From Ignelater luminosus (taxonomy: Eukaryota; Arthropoda; Insecta; Coleoptera; Elateridae), in assembly GCA_011009095.1 (NCBI GenBank), contig VTPC01090575.1:57068-121067 (forward strand): a stretch of 64,000 bases of DNA, in the 5' to 3' direction. Of this stretch, positions 25,201-36,745 are shown piece by piece (the first letter of the stretch is position 1; every line of letters begins with the position of its first letter). The notes beneath the pieces are model-generated. The model searched no databases. It saw only the letters and a program-made list of their open reading frames with translations, and had not been told where the DNA came from. Made by a program: the position numbers and the translations under genes.

Positions 25201-26501
25201 TAAATAAAATAAAAATTAAAAAAACGAAAGGAAAATTTAAAAACATTTAATAATTTTAGGCATTCTCGATTATTTAATTTTTTTATTCGAAAATTGCATT
25301 CTCTATAATTTATCATGCAAAATTGCAAGCAAGCAATTTTCCTCTAAACTAGTTTATTATTTTTTAGTTAGCTTTTGTTTAATCCATACTGCATCTTGTT
25401 TTGTTAATTATTATTCATACACACCTAAACTAACCTATCGAACAGGAAATTGAAAATAAATTCATGTCAATATCAATAACAAACTTTTACGATTTATTAT
25501 TAAACAATACAATAGAATTGATTAATATTTTAAATATAAATCATGTTTTTTCATTCTTCTAAACATACAAGTGTCCTTTTGAAAATTCAATTATTTCTTT
25601 TTATGGTCTAATTGCACTTATTACTTAGTATGTGGAAATTAATAAAAATTTCTCTTTTAAAATTTATTTTCTAATTCACGCTGTGATGAGATATCGGAAG
25701 AAATAGAAAATAATTACCGTTGTATGTGGGCTGCTTTTGTTTGTAATTAACACGAAACAAGGTTAGTTTAACTTATAAAATGCAAATATGGGAAGATTAA
25801 TGTTAGTTTTCACTTGTTCGAAAACAAAACATAAACCTAAATTTTCATTTCTAATTTTTTATCTTACCTGCAAACATGCAACAACGCCACCACATATTAA
25901 ATAGGTGGTTATAAAGGACCACCTTTTTGCCCCCCACATGCCCTTTGTGAACACACCACTTCCCCATTTAATAAAGCCCAAACGAACCCTTAAAGCATCT
26001 CACTGATACGCCACTGACACGCCTGCGGTTTAACTTCATTTTAACGGACATCAATATTTCAAAAACATCGTTAGAATAACACAATTAAAATATTTTAACA
26101 ATGGGCACGTTTAATTTCCACAGTATTATTAGAACGAATAATAAAAATTGTTATTTAGTTTGTGATTTGGTTACGTCGCATTTCGATTAATTAAAAAGAT
26201 AAATAAATAAATAAATAAATGCCGATTTTATATTTCTTAACTTCGAAGAAGCATAGTTACATTTTTTTTTCTTATTAAAAAAAGAAAATTTGAAAATATC
26301 GCTTAAAAGAATTCAACCCGTTTTAAGCTCGATGCTGGAAACCTCGTCTGTATCGAGCATTAACAAAATCGACGACTATCCTCTGCAGAATTTACTTGCA
26401 GAACTAACAGCAAAACCAGAGGCTGTGTGATAGAGGAGATATTTCACTATTCCCACTTTATGGGCATCGAACCGTACACTTTTGTTCAGTTTTGCTAGTA
26501 A
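22206..26501. other. Long gene-free stretch
   Basis: AT-rich DNA with no supported gene. Short plus-strand frames at 22298-22698 show no family resemblance. At about 25870-26040 the plus strand is C-rich, with a short hairpin (AGGTGGT/ACCACCT) and an imperfect tandem of GATACGCCACT/GACACGCC. A (AAAT)n microsatellite lies at 26200-26220. Confidence 0.4.
26200..26220. repeat. (AAAT)n microsatellite
   Basis: Five consecutive copies of the tetranucleotide unit. Confidence 0.9.
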
Positions 26502-26720
26502 ATTTAAAATGTACATACATTTAAATTTAACATCCCCACCATCTCGTATAAAGTTCTGCATGAGAGAAATTCAATTTTTTGAAAAATGTTTTAAAAAATG
26601 TCCAAGGAGATTGTCAAGACCAGAGTTTCTACTTTTATTATAATAGTAAAAGTGTCACACTTTGATATGATTTTTGCAATAAAAATCAAGGCCGTAACAC
26701 AATAACTTGGAATAAAAAAT
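26502..26720 (+). repeat. Left arm of 219-bp inverted repeat
   Basis: This segment is repeated in inverted orientation at 28941-29157 with about 98% identity: three substitutions, a 2-bp indel and a 1-bp A-tract difference by eye. Both arms end sharply at ATTTAAAATG on the outside and at an A-run next to GGAAT on the inside. The arm holds no open frame. Confidence 0.92.
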
Positions 26721-27637
26721 ATTTTTATTTTAATTATTAATGTTATTAAAACTTGGTTCTGTAAACGATTACGAGCTATTGTTCGGTATCTTGAGTAATT
26801 ATTAAAAATTAATAAAGGTGCTTATAATTATTAACAATATCAAAATCGTTTATTTATCGATTAATCTAAAAGAATGTTTGATTAATAGCCTGGTAAATTA
26901 ATCGATTTGTAATAATCCGAAAAAAGTAAGTCATTTATATTGGCACAATGTCACCTAATTATTTTTATTAGGTTTATCCCATCAATCAAATACTTAAGTC
27001 GACATGTTATTCATTATAAAAAGTCTACTAGCAAAATATGTTACAGTGCAGTGTCTTTTTTTATCTGAAAAAATCTTATTAAATATGGAAACTTGACCCA
27101 ACTATTTGTGTTACTATTATTAGCTTTATAATACGTATATATTACAATATTTATTATGTTTATTGATTGCACAACTCAATTCTCAGTAGGTAAATTAAGT
27201 GTGACCCGACAGAATTACTATAATCGAACTGTCAGTTTACCGATACATTAATTCAGTTATTCTAATAAATCACCTGTTGTATTAAGTGAAAAGCACCAAA
27301 TAAAATCGTGAATTGTCATCTTTCCCCTTCTTTTCTATTTATAGACTACATTACTCTTCCTTTTATTTGAATTACCTATCTGTGCTTGCGTTGTTTTTAC
27401 TTTATGACTGCCAATCCGTCAGTATAAACATGCTTTGACTTGACTACGTCGGGATATTTTCAATATACAATAAAATTAAAAGAATAATAGCAAAAATTTA
27501 AAAAATTCATAAATCCTTACCCAATTTCAGAAACTAGACATCTATTCTAATCGAGTATCCAAAAATTCTGCTAAGAAAAAAGATTTTACACTATTTCGGA
27601 TAGGGAAATTTATCACGTAGATCTTCTCAAAGCTATC
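26721..27637. other. Non-coding spacer of the inverted repeat
   Basis: AT-rich, no open frame of interest, no recognised motif. It lies between the left arm and the mariner. Confidence 0.5.
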
Positions 27638-27639
27638 TA

Positions 27640-28929
27640 CGAGGGTGGTCTGAAAAGTTTCCGACCTAACAAAGATACAAGACATTTTTTCTGAAAATTT
27701 TTTTTTATTTTTCAACATAGTCTCCTTGTAACTCTACACACTTCTCCCAGCGATGCTCCCATCTCTGTAACCCGTCCAAATAGTACTCGGCATTTTTCTC
27801 TGCAAAATAATTGTTCACGAAGGTGATTGCCTCTTCATTTGACGAAAATCTTTGTCCTCCGAGCGCAATTTTTAGATGAGGGAACAAAAAGAAGTCGCTT
27901 GGGGCTAGATCTGGTGAGTAAGGCGGATGGTCAAGCAGTTCAAACCGTAATTCGTGGCATGGCAACCGCTGAGGTGTGAGACGGTGTGAGACGTTGTCTT
28001 GGTGAAACAGGATTTTCTTTTTCTGCAAATGTGGCCGTTTTTTCGCAAGTTCTGCCTTCAGCTTGTCAAGTAATGATGCATAGTATGCTCCTGTAATGGT
28101 TTTTCCTTTTTGAAGATAATCGATTAAAATAACTCCATGACTATCCCAAAAAACAGTCGCCATCACTTTCCTAGCCGAAAAAACAGTTTTTGCTTCTTTT
28201 GGCTCCGGTTCCCACTTTGCCGTTCACTGTTTGGACTGTATTGTTGTTTCGGGCGTATAATGGTGTATCCAAGTTTCATCTACAGTAATTAATCGGCGCC
28301 AAAACTCGGATTTATTTCGCCTAAACTGCGCCAAAAGATCGTTGGAAATATTCATTCGAACACGTTTTTGGTCTAACGTGAGCAAACGCGGCACCCAACG
28401 CGCGGACAGCTTTCTCATGCCTAAATGTTGATTTAATATCTGACAAACACGTTCTTTTGACATGTTCATAACCTCTGCTATCTCTCTCACTTTAATTCGG
28501 CGGTCGTCTAGTACCATTTGGTAAACTTTGGCGATGTTTTCGTCGGTAGTTGCAGTTTGTGGACGTCCCGAACGTTCATCGTCTCCCAAGCTCTTACGGC
28601 CACGTTTAAATTCAGCAGCCCAAAATCTCACTGTGGTAAATGATGGTGCAGAGTCCCCATACACAGAATCCAACTCATCTTTTATTTGCGAAGGCGTATT
28701 GCCTTTCGAAAACAAATATTTAATGACAGCTCGATACTCGATTTTGTCCATTTTCACAAAAAAACTCACATCAACTCACTCAAACGACTGTTACATAAAA
28801 ACTGCGCGTCCAAAATGGCTGAAACTTTGGGGAGTAACTGTCAACAGATGAACAACGAAATTCAGTAGCTTTTATTTACGAGTGCTGCCATCTTCACGTT
28901 GAGGTCGGAAATTTTTCAGACCACCCTCG
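27640..28929 (-). mobile_element. mariner element (1290 bp)
   Basis: TIRs of about 28 bp (left CGAGGGTGGTCTGAAAAGTT; right, reverse-complemented, CGAGGGTGGTCTGAAAAATT) are flanked by TA at 27638-27639 and 28930-28931. It inserted about 10 bp from the inner edge of the right inverted-repeat arm. It is a different family from the 20.9-kb mariner, but its terminal CGAGGG and protein are related. Confidence 0.95.
27705..28751 (-). pseudogene. mariner transposase, one nonsense codon and a scrambled second motif
   Basis: D,D34D transposase of 348 codons starting at ATG 28749-28751 (MDKIEYRAVIKYLFSKG). The HTH domain (TTVRFWAAEF, VREIAEVMNMSKERV), WVPRLLT linker and catalytic TVDETWIHHYTPE are intact. 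TGA at 28224-28226 replaces a Trp codon (TGG to TGA) in the KQ-W-TAKW context. The second catalytic Asp survives in FHQDN, but the residues after it (VSHRLTPQRL instead of an APAHTS-like run) are garbled. At DNA level a 10-bp unit GTGTGAGACG is duplicated there (about 27974-27996) with compensating indels. The third Asp is in PDLAPSDFFLFP. Confidence 0.92.
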
Positions 28930-28940
28930 TATAAAGCCTA

Positions 28941-29157
28941 TTTTTTTATTCCAAGTTATTGTGTTACGGCCTTGATTTTTATTGCAAAAATCATATCAAA
29001 GTGTGACACTTTTACTATTATAATAAAAGTATAAACTCTGGTCTTGACAATCTCCTTGGATATTTTTTAAAACATTTTTCAAAAAATTGAATTTCTCATA
29101 CAGAACTTTATACGAGATGGTGGGGATGTTAAATTTAAATGTATGTACATTTTAAAT
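28941..29157 (-). repeat. Right arm of 219-bp inverted repeat
   Basis: Inverted copy of 26502-26720; see that entry. Its inner edge lies 10 bp beyond the mariner's TA duplication. Confidence 0.92.
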
Positions 29158-30027
29158 GGTTTTTAAGTAAACTGTACTAGGCCAACTTGTACTGCTTGGA
29201 TAATTAAACGATCAATGGATATTTATTACCCATCCCCAGAGTTACTTTTGCCAATTTAAAATTCATAGTGTACGGTTCATGCGGCAGAGGTCTTCTTTTT
29301 TTCCCGTGTATGGTTTTGAAGAAAGACTCTACTGGAAAACGTGAAATATTTGTTTGTTTTTTCATTCAAATCGGCCTGTTTGACTTGACCTTTCTATACT
29401 ATAGATTCTCTATCTCGCGTAGACAGATAGATCAAGACGAAATATTTTCAGCGTGAACAGGGGCATATGAGATGTAGACAGATAGAGCTGAACAACATTC
29501 AATAGAGATTTTTGGGAGGTTACGAAATCTTCTCTGTTTGACCATAATTTTATTCCCAGATGCGATCAAAATTTTTGACACTATAGCTGTGACCACCATC
29601 TAAATTGTTATGCTCTATAAATCCAACGGGAAAGACCATTTTTGTACTTGCGAGTAAATAGGTACACTTGTAGTAGGGAATCGCATTACTTTATAAATGT
29701 ATCTTTTAAAGTTAGATAACAAAGAGAAGACCGGCCCTAAAAACGTGTGTTTCTATCAAATGTATAAGAGAATACATTGCAAGATATAAGAGGTCTTGTT
29801 TAGAAAAAAACAGTTAACACTGCATAAACATCTAATACTCTTGTTACGTGCTCCTGCAGATGATCAGAAAGTCAGCATTTTGAAAGATAAGGAAATTGCA
29901 ATGCTGCTATAAAGTTGAGTAGGCAATTCAGTTAGAACGGACTTAATGATAGAACTGAATTGAAAAATATTTCTAGTGATGTAGTGAAAGGATTCTAAGA
30001 CTAACATAGTCTGATACCGATACTTAT
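29158..30027. other. Gene-free stretch
   Basis: No gene recognised. GTAGACAGATAGA occurs twice (about 29418 and 29475) as a short direct repeat. Confidence 0.4.
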
Positions 30028-32030
30028 TAGGGAGTTGGGCAGCACTCTGAGTACTTTTAGTGTACTCAGTACTCAGTTCACCGATACTTATTAAAAATTT
30101 CATGTATTCGAGTACTTCTCACTATGCGATAAGTATATTTTTATATGATTTTTATGCTGGTTCAGCTTCAGACATACACTGGCTAGACGACAAGTTGGAA
30201 AGGGTGTCTGTTGCTCTCGCTTGTCAAAGACTTCGTGGGATTCATAATTATAAAAGCATCAGAAAAACTAAACCACATATACGTAAAGTGCGGAATAAAT
30301 ACAAATTAGATTATTGCTACTATTACTGATAAGGGGAGTAATTTCGTTAAGGCATTCAATGAGTTTACAACTCAAACGTCTGCAGTGACGGAATCAAAGG
30401 AAAAAGTGAACCCTTCTTTTAGTGTTAGTGATAGCGATGACTCCGATGCTTCTGTTAATGATATCGAACTCACGACTATTCCAGATGAGTGTGATTTTGC
30501 AGCAGAAACTGAATTTGCGATAATATTACCAAAGCATATTCGTTGTGCAAGTCACACTTTAAATTTAATTGCAACTAGTGATTGTATGGAGGCTATATCT
30601 TCAAATGTATTCGTACCAAACACATGCCACAAGTTATGGGAGAAGGCGGGTTGGCCAAAAACAGCAGAAATCATAATGGAAGTATAAGGTCACACCTTAA
30701 GCTGTCCTGGCGAAATACGTTGAAACTCTTATTTCGACTGCATAGCGCACATTCTATATGAAGATACAAAACCAAAATTAGCTACTCTTCATTAAAAGTA
30801 AGGACTTCCTCATTTTAAAGAAACTGAGATACAATACTTGAAAGATTATTGTCAAGTAATGAAGCTGCAGACCTGACTTTGACCTCTCTGGCTAATAAAT
30901 GGGAAAAGATGAAGAACGATTTTCAAGGTTCTTGACATTTTATTGCAAACTTAATTTTAAATACATGTTTTGAAGCACTGCTCAGGAGGTTTTCTTCAGT
31001 GCTCAAATTAGAATCAAAAGAAGCAGCCATAAGTTTACCTAAATTCAAACTTCGATGGTTTACACTTTTGAAAATTTATATCAAACCAATCTATCAACTG
31101 ATTCTATCAAGCAAATGGGCATATCATTAGCAGAACAGTTGTTGGATTCTGAATCTGAGGAATGTAATTGCGACACTGAAGATTAGGATATGGAATATGA
31201 CGGGATTTTTAATTTCAACGATGCACAAATCCAAATAGTTGCAAAAGCTGGATAAAAACAAGTCCAAAATTGAGCTAGAACTTCTACATTACCTCGAAGA
31301 CAAAAGGACTAACCTTTCCGTGCTTAATGATTATCCGAATATTAAAAACCTTTTCGTGAAATACAATACATGCTTGCCTTCGTCTGCGGCAGTAGAGCGT
31401 TTATTTTCATTCGCTGCGATGGTGATCAATCCACGTTGCCACGCCCTCACGGTTGAAAATTTTGAAAAACTTGTCATTCTGAAAGCAAATAAAATAGAAC
31501 TATAAAAAATAATGTTTTTTCGATTACCCACTTCTCAAGAAAAAGTAACTTTTAAACAGTTGCTTAATAAACGGCAGTACAACCGTCAATAGCTATTTTC
31601 TGGTACGTTGCTCTGTATTTTTTCTCACGATTATACTATACTTATTGTTCACGCATGAACAAATGGAGTCAACTAAAATGATTAATTTTTGCCTAAAGCC
31701 TAAAGCAGTCATGAGAAAAACAGCTGGAATAGGTTCAGTAGTTTTTGTGATAATTTTAACAAAATGTAAACTAACCGAAAACCTCTACCTCTTTTTATAC
31801 TATTAGTATAGATTATCACAAACCTTTAATTAGGGTTTTCAGCCATTGCATTTCTCATATGTAGTCACTAATGGCAGTAAAGAACGATACTCTGTATTTG
31901 TATAGTACTCGAGTACTCATAGCTGTGTACTTCTACTCGGCACTCGATTACTTTTTGTGCAAAGTATTTGTACTCAGTACTCGAGTACCTACAATTAGCT
32001 TGTACTCGGAACAGTTCTGCCTTTGGCCCA
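30028..32030 (+). mobile_element. Decayed hAT transposon with subterminal motif clusters
   Basis: Pieces of a hAT transposase lie between two regions rich in GTACTCAGTACTC/GTACTCGAGTACTC motifs (30047-30117 and 31903-32010). The outer ends are weakly inverted: TTGGGCAGCACTCTGAGTAC on the left, and TGGGCC then GGCAGAACTG then CGAGTAC on the right when reverse-complemented. No 8-bp target duplication was found, so the exact ends are approximate. Dense subterminal repeats of this kind are transposase-binding sites in hAT elements. Confidence 0.7.
30150..31505 (+). pseudogene. hAT transposase pseudogene
   Basis: Fragments in order: a block around IHWLDDKLERVSVALACQRL (30170-30240), TITDKGSNFVKAFNEF (about 30325, in a shifted frame), LPKHIRCASHTLNLIA (about 30527-30575) preceded by an acidic Ser/Asp-rich loop, a degenerate middle at 30690-31230, and the hAT C-terminal dimerisation block with SSAAVERLFSFAAMVINPR and LVILKANK at 31380-31500. 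The N-terminal zinc-finger (BED) part is not visible. Frameshifts and stops show it is dead. Confidence 0.8.
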
Positions 32031-32241
32031 ATCGACAGTCTGTGGCAAAGAAGGTTGTAAAATTTTAAATAATTATTTACTCCAATTTACAAATTTTTAT
32101 TACAAATATTATTCAGCACGGTGATTGTTTAGTAAGAGAAGGAGAGAAGAAGACAGGGGACATAACTGAAAGTGATGGAAATACTTGTGAAGCATCGACT
32201 CCAGCGTCATAAAATATTTTTGGTTGGTTTATCCACATACA

Positions 32242-33198
32242 TTATTGTATCATAATTCTACTTCTTGTATTAAAGTCTTGTTGCTCAGAAGTAATATTGA
32301 CATTTCTAAAAGGAGCAACAAGTGACACTCGTGTGGAATATGCTGGGTCACCATAGAGCACAAATCTTCTATTAGGAAACCTACAGAGTTGTTCTAATTG
32401 CCGATATAATCCTGATTTCCTAAAGATACCTGCATCATGACGGCGTCCATTATATGATTTAATTAAACTGCAAATTATTCCATCAAGGGTGAGTTTATGA
32501 CCAGAAAAATATTTTTGTTGTTCAATAGACGGGCGACAGATGGAGAATGCTGTGCCATCTATAAATGCCCAGCAATCATGAAGAGGGGCATTTATATTTG
32601 CAATTGCCTCAAAACCGTTATGTATATCAATCATTGTTATTTAAAATCTAAACATACATACAGACCTGAGTGTACTGTTCCAATCTGGCATATTTCAACC
32701 AGCTCAAGTTAACCTAAATTGATCAGTAGATGATTAGAATTTAAACAAATATGATTTATTAGAGTATTTATTATATCAAACAGATATAGAACTAATAAGC
32801 CAAATAAAAGCTCCAAATCAGAAAGTCTGTTTAGCTAAGCCAATCGTCTTAAGCAAATACACAGGCTCTCGATGCCTAATAAATCATTATTAGTAGTATT
32901 ACTACTTTTCATGTATTTGCATACCTGCAATAACATGCCTATTGTCACTTCTATTTTGTTGCGGAACTTTGTTAAGACGAGGTAGATGATGCCTATTGAA
33001 ACGAAAATACAATTGAAAATCCTGGTCAGTTAATAAATTCAAGTCCAATTTGTCATAACGTTTTGCTCTAGTATTTTGTCTCACAATCTGTGGTTCTCTA
33101 AGGTTTACAAGCAGCAAATCGTCTAGATCATCTCCTTCTATTTCACCTAATATTGCAAGATCAAGTAATTCTTCCATTTTCAGAACTGCTATTCTCAT
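32242..33198 (-). pseudogene. PIF/Harbinger transposase (HARBI1-like) pseudogene
   Basis: Reading the minus strand from 33198: an N-terminal part (FQLYFRFNRHHLPRL, NRHVIAGM), then in a broken middle GIESLCICLRRLA and LSDLELLFG, then an open DDE domain from 32634 with CWAFIDGTAFSICRPS (first catalytic Asp), FSGHKLTLDGI, GRRHDAGIFRKSGL and YGDPAYS (second Asp). The copy stops at FNTRSRIMIQ, just before the region where the family carries its third acidic residue (Glu in a VEW-type motif). It is therefore truncated as well as interrupted by stops at about 32640-32900. The order matches PIF/Harbinger nucleases; I found no TIR pair. Confidence 0.85.
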
Positions 33199-36100
33199 TC
33201 ACCGATTATACAGTTATAGTTTTAAATATTACGTTACGTATTACGTTACGACAAAAGTGCGAAAACCTCCTATAAACAGTTTTAAATTTATTTAAATATG
33301 TGCCTGTACGTAATGGTACAAAATGATGCAAAAGCCATTGAAACATGCAACAAAACAAAACAAACCAGCACCGACATCAGTATAGTATGTTTAAAAGCAA
33401 TAATTCTTAGTAGTATTGCTTTAATTTTCTTATTGAAAATATTCTTTTTTTAATTAAATTCTCTTTACGATTAGGCAACTTGCTACACTAACATATCCAT
33501 CGATGTGCACTCTTATTGCGTGCGTTTCTTCTGCATTTCGTTGAAGCTGCGTGAAGAAGCATGGACCTATTCACACTGCGCGTGCTGCTAGCTTTTTTTT
33601 TAGGATTTTATGGTTTAATAAGGTTTTAATATGTTGGCAATATTTAGCAGAATAACAATATAAACGTCACATGCGTTTTTTTATTTTGAAAAAGGCTCGA
33701 TCTTGTGAATCATTTTTTTATAAATAATATATTAATATCAGTTGATATGAGTCTATAATTAATTACACTATACAAAAAACCAACTACACAATTTAAGAAC
33801 ACCACATGTTAAATGCTTGTAATGTTATTTTAAAATTCGCACTAAATCCGCCCCTGTTTTTCAATTTCGTTCGGATATTTGTTTTCTTGACGCGCAATAT
33901 TTAAATTGTTTCATTAAACGAATGTTTGTTATAATGTTATTTTAAAGAATTAATATTTTTGTGGTCTCGACACCTAGACTCCAGTAGACGTGTCTTTCGT
34001 TGATTTCCAATATCAAATTCCCAGAATCATTAGTTGCAATACTGCAGTCACACAGTCTCGAGGAAGTCAAATTTAAACTAGCGAATCTACAAGTAAAATT
34101 TTCCATTGTCGCATAAAGAGTATTAATGTCTTAATCTGTTAGGGTGTATATCCGACTTTTTAACCCCACTTCCGTAAGTACGAACTGCGTAACAAAAAAC
34201 GCAGAGGTTAGGATTACGTGGATAGCTGTTGACTTGAACCAACGTGTGGTAATTTTCGACGTTTACCTCTACATCCCCTAATTGGATTTAAACCAAAATA
34301 AGTGAAGCAACCCTCTTAGAAAAAAAAAGAGATTGGACTGGAGAAATCGTAATTTCTTCGTGTCAGAGACGCGCAATAGTCGCGGAAGAAAGTGGTTTGT
34401 TTGCCAACAGCAAGGCTTATGAATTTCGTTATCGTGGGGAATGTATAACCCAAATATAATTACGCTGGTGTCCTCCAGGAAGCAGAAATTGTAGAGGGTA
34501 GGAACGCAACCATTTTGGCCCCGATGGTGTAGCATCTGTGTGTATACTACATTTTGGAAGCTCCGCAAAATTTTAATAGTGCTTGAGACTCAGTGATTTT
34601 CGTTTATAAAATTGTGTGTAAACGACTGGATTTTGTTCTTATGTTTTTTTTGCGATTAACGTAAAATAAGTGGTTGTTCTTCGAAATTAAAGTTTTCTCA
34701 ATTATTGGATCTAGCTGCCTTTCGTCGGAAAACAGAGGTCTGCACATACCTTCTGCAAGAAAGAATTCCTGTATGAGTAAGAAAGAAAACCTGCTATGTT
34801 TTATTATATGAATTTTAATGTTTAAAGACTAGGAGAACGTCGAACTTTGTGAAATATTTTATACGAAAACTTTGCTTAGACAGGATCAGTTTCGTATTGT
34901 TTTATTGAATCATAATCTTTACGAGTAACTTTTTAACTAATTTGTAACAGGAACGTTCCCAGGTAATTTTAGATGGTGTTTGATAAATTGTTGCAACAAA
35001 ATTACTAACTTGGCAATCACTTCTTTGTTCTTAAATGTAATGTTCAGTTGTCAATATTTAACAATTTATGGACAAGTTTACCTTAGTCGGGTTAATTAAT
35101 ATTTGAATTTTGATCTTTTGTGTTCTATTTTAAAATTTTTAACGTAACAGAATCATTTCGCTTTGTTTATTGTAATAATTTGTTTTTCTTATAGTTTGTT
35201 TCTGTTTTTTTTATTATTTTATCGATTCTGTTCTCCAAACAGAAATTAATTTATGCCTCTTATTGATATTCTTTTGTAGTGTTATTTTGTTATTGTTTTT
35301 GTATTTTTGTTTGTGTGTGTTTGACTTATTTTTTTTATTATGATTATTGTTTTAATAAACGTAAGTAAGGTCGACTTCTTGTATTTTTGTTTTTGTAAGT
35401 GGATCTCTGGTCCAGGCGAAGCAGCTTAATTTCATTATTTTGTTCTTTTGGCTATCAAAAAGCACGTAGTGTATATTCCAAATTTCAATTATAGACTAGA
35501 TATCTTTGCTTAAGAGAGAAGTTAATATTGAATTGGCATTTCTCTCTTGTATCGTTTTAAAAGAAGGAAGTCTTCAGAGGACTTCCTTAGCAAAATTAAG
35601 TAAGACAAATCAAGTGCTTATACAGTGTTTATTTTGTGTATTGAGTCTCATTGGGGAAACGTCAGAGCGAGTTTTATTAGAGCTTCTACGAGGTAAGTTA
35701 CACACATGGTGGGGTTTCGTAAGAGGCCTATATACAGGGTGTCGGATTCACGAGTAGTCGCGTGACCGACCATCAGAACCCTTCGATCTACGACTGCTGG
35801 CGCCCTCTTTTACGACCATCTATTAGTTTAATAAGAGTTTTGGAAAACGGTGAGCTTCTCTTTGTGAGAGATTAGCCAAGTTTATTTGAGAATCCACCCC
35901 ATCTGCGGCATGAGCTACGGAATTTAACATCTACCATTGGTCTGGACGGGACTTGTGCATACCTTTGAGCACTGGCCCGTTACATGCTACTGCAAACGTT
36001 GAAATGAAAATGAAAAGACTTTAAACCACAGTTTTAAACATTCTAACCTAACGAACCTATTCAACTTTTGCAGTTTTTTTTCCACAGCGATACCAACATT

Positions 36101-36441
36101 GCTATTTTAAATTGGTATGAATAAAAATACCAAGTTTTCCACTAGAAATGCAGGAAAAAATCAAACAAGTTTTTATTTCGTGCGTCAGCACACGAGGTGT
36201 TAACGCATTGACGAGAAGCATGGTGTGGATGGTGGAAGCGCATGCAACTGGATTGCGTGCAATAATTGCACGCGTGGACTTTAGCTGCTGCAAATAGTAA
36301 GACTAACCCAGAGTTGGACAACTGTCGCACGTGGTGCCACATAGCCCGCATGACTACTTCGAGAGAGTCCGAAATTGCTCACAAGCAAAGTAGCAGTGGT
36401 TGGCTGGCTCTTCGGCATGCGTTTTATTACTGCAGATGCTT
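33199..36441. other. Long gene-free stretch
   Basis: No supported gene. A direct repeat ATTACGTTACG x2 lies at 33228-33250. GC-richer patches at about 33490-33590 and 34140-34570 might be exons or promoter-like DNA, but no family is recognisable. About 34860-35400 is T-rich. A fragment starting ACAGGGTGTCGG at about 35736 resembles a transposon end, but I could not pair it. Confidence 0.4.
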
Positions 36442-36449
36442 CGCTGTTC

Positions 36450-36737
36450 CAGTGTTGCCAATATTTTATCTTACAGAAGCGCCAGTTCGTTTACGAGAGG
36501 ATACCACCGTCGAATACCAGTTCGAATTGCACATATATTAAGATTCCCTGTAGAACCTGTATTGCTGAGAAGCAATACAAGTAATAAAATTTATTATATT
36601 ATAAAGTCAAACAGATCTAAACTTAAACAATTTTTAAGCGCCAAAAAATGCGCCAAGCACCAACAAGAACTTTTGCGCGCCATGATTATGCCACCAAACG
36701 CCAATTTGGCGGAAAATCGCCATTGTTGACAACACTG
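36450..36737. mobile_element. hAT-type MITE (288 bp) with 8-bp target duplication
   Basis: Ends are CAGTGTTGCCAA on the left and, reverse-complemented, CAGTGTTGTCAA on the right, the CAGxGTTG terminus typical of hAT elements. Flanks are CGCTGTTC (36442-36449) and CGCTGTCC (36738-36745), an 8-bp duplication with one mismatch, the size hAT transposases make. The interior has no credible gene. The right half contains the palindromic CCAAACGCCAATTTGGCGG. Confidence 0.8.
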
Positions 36738-36745
36738 CGCTGTCC

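Larger units (their letters stand above)
26502..29157. mobile_element. Candidate foldback (long-TIR) element hosting a mariner
   Basis: Two 219-bp arms in inverted orientation enclose a 0.93-kb AT-rich non-coding spacer plus a complete mariner. Without the mariner the unit would be about 1.37 kb. No target-site duplication was found at the outer ends, so it may instead be two copies of one repeat that landed head to head, or an inverted local duplication. Confidence 0.55.

Noticed and set aside
26502..29157. Inverted repeat as the TIRs of the mariner itself
   Set aside because: The mariner has its own TIRs and TA duplication and lies asymmetrically, 10 bp from one arm and over 0.9 kb from the other.
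34278..34568. 96-codon minus-strand frame
   Set aside because: No family resemblance, no splice context and no matching exon; treated as chance.
36102..36729. Overlapping short frames on both strands around 36.1-36.7 kb
   Set aside because: They overlap each other and the hAT MITE, and none shows protein-like conservation.
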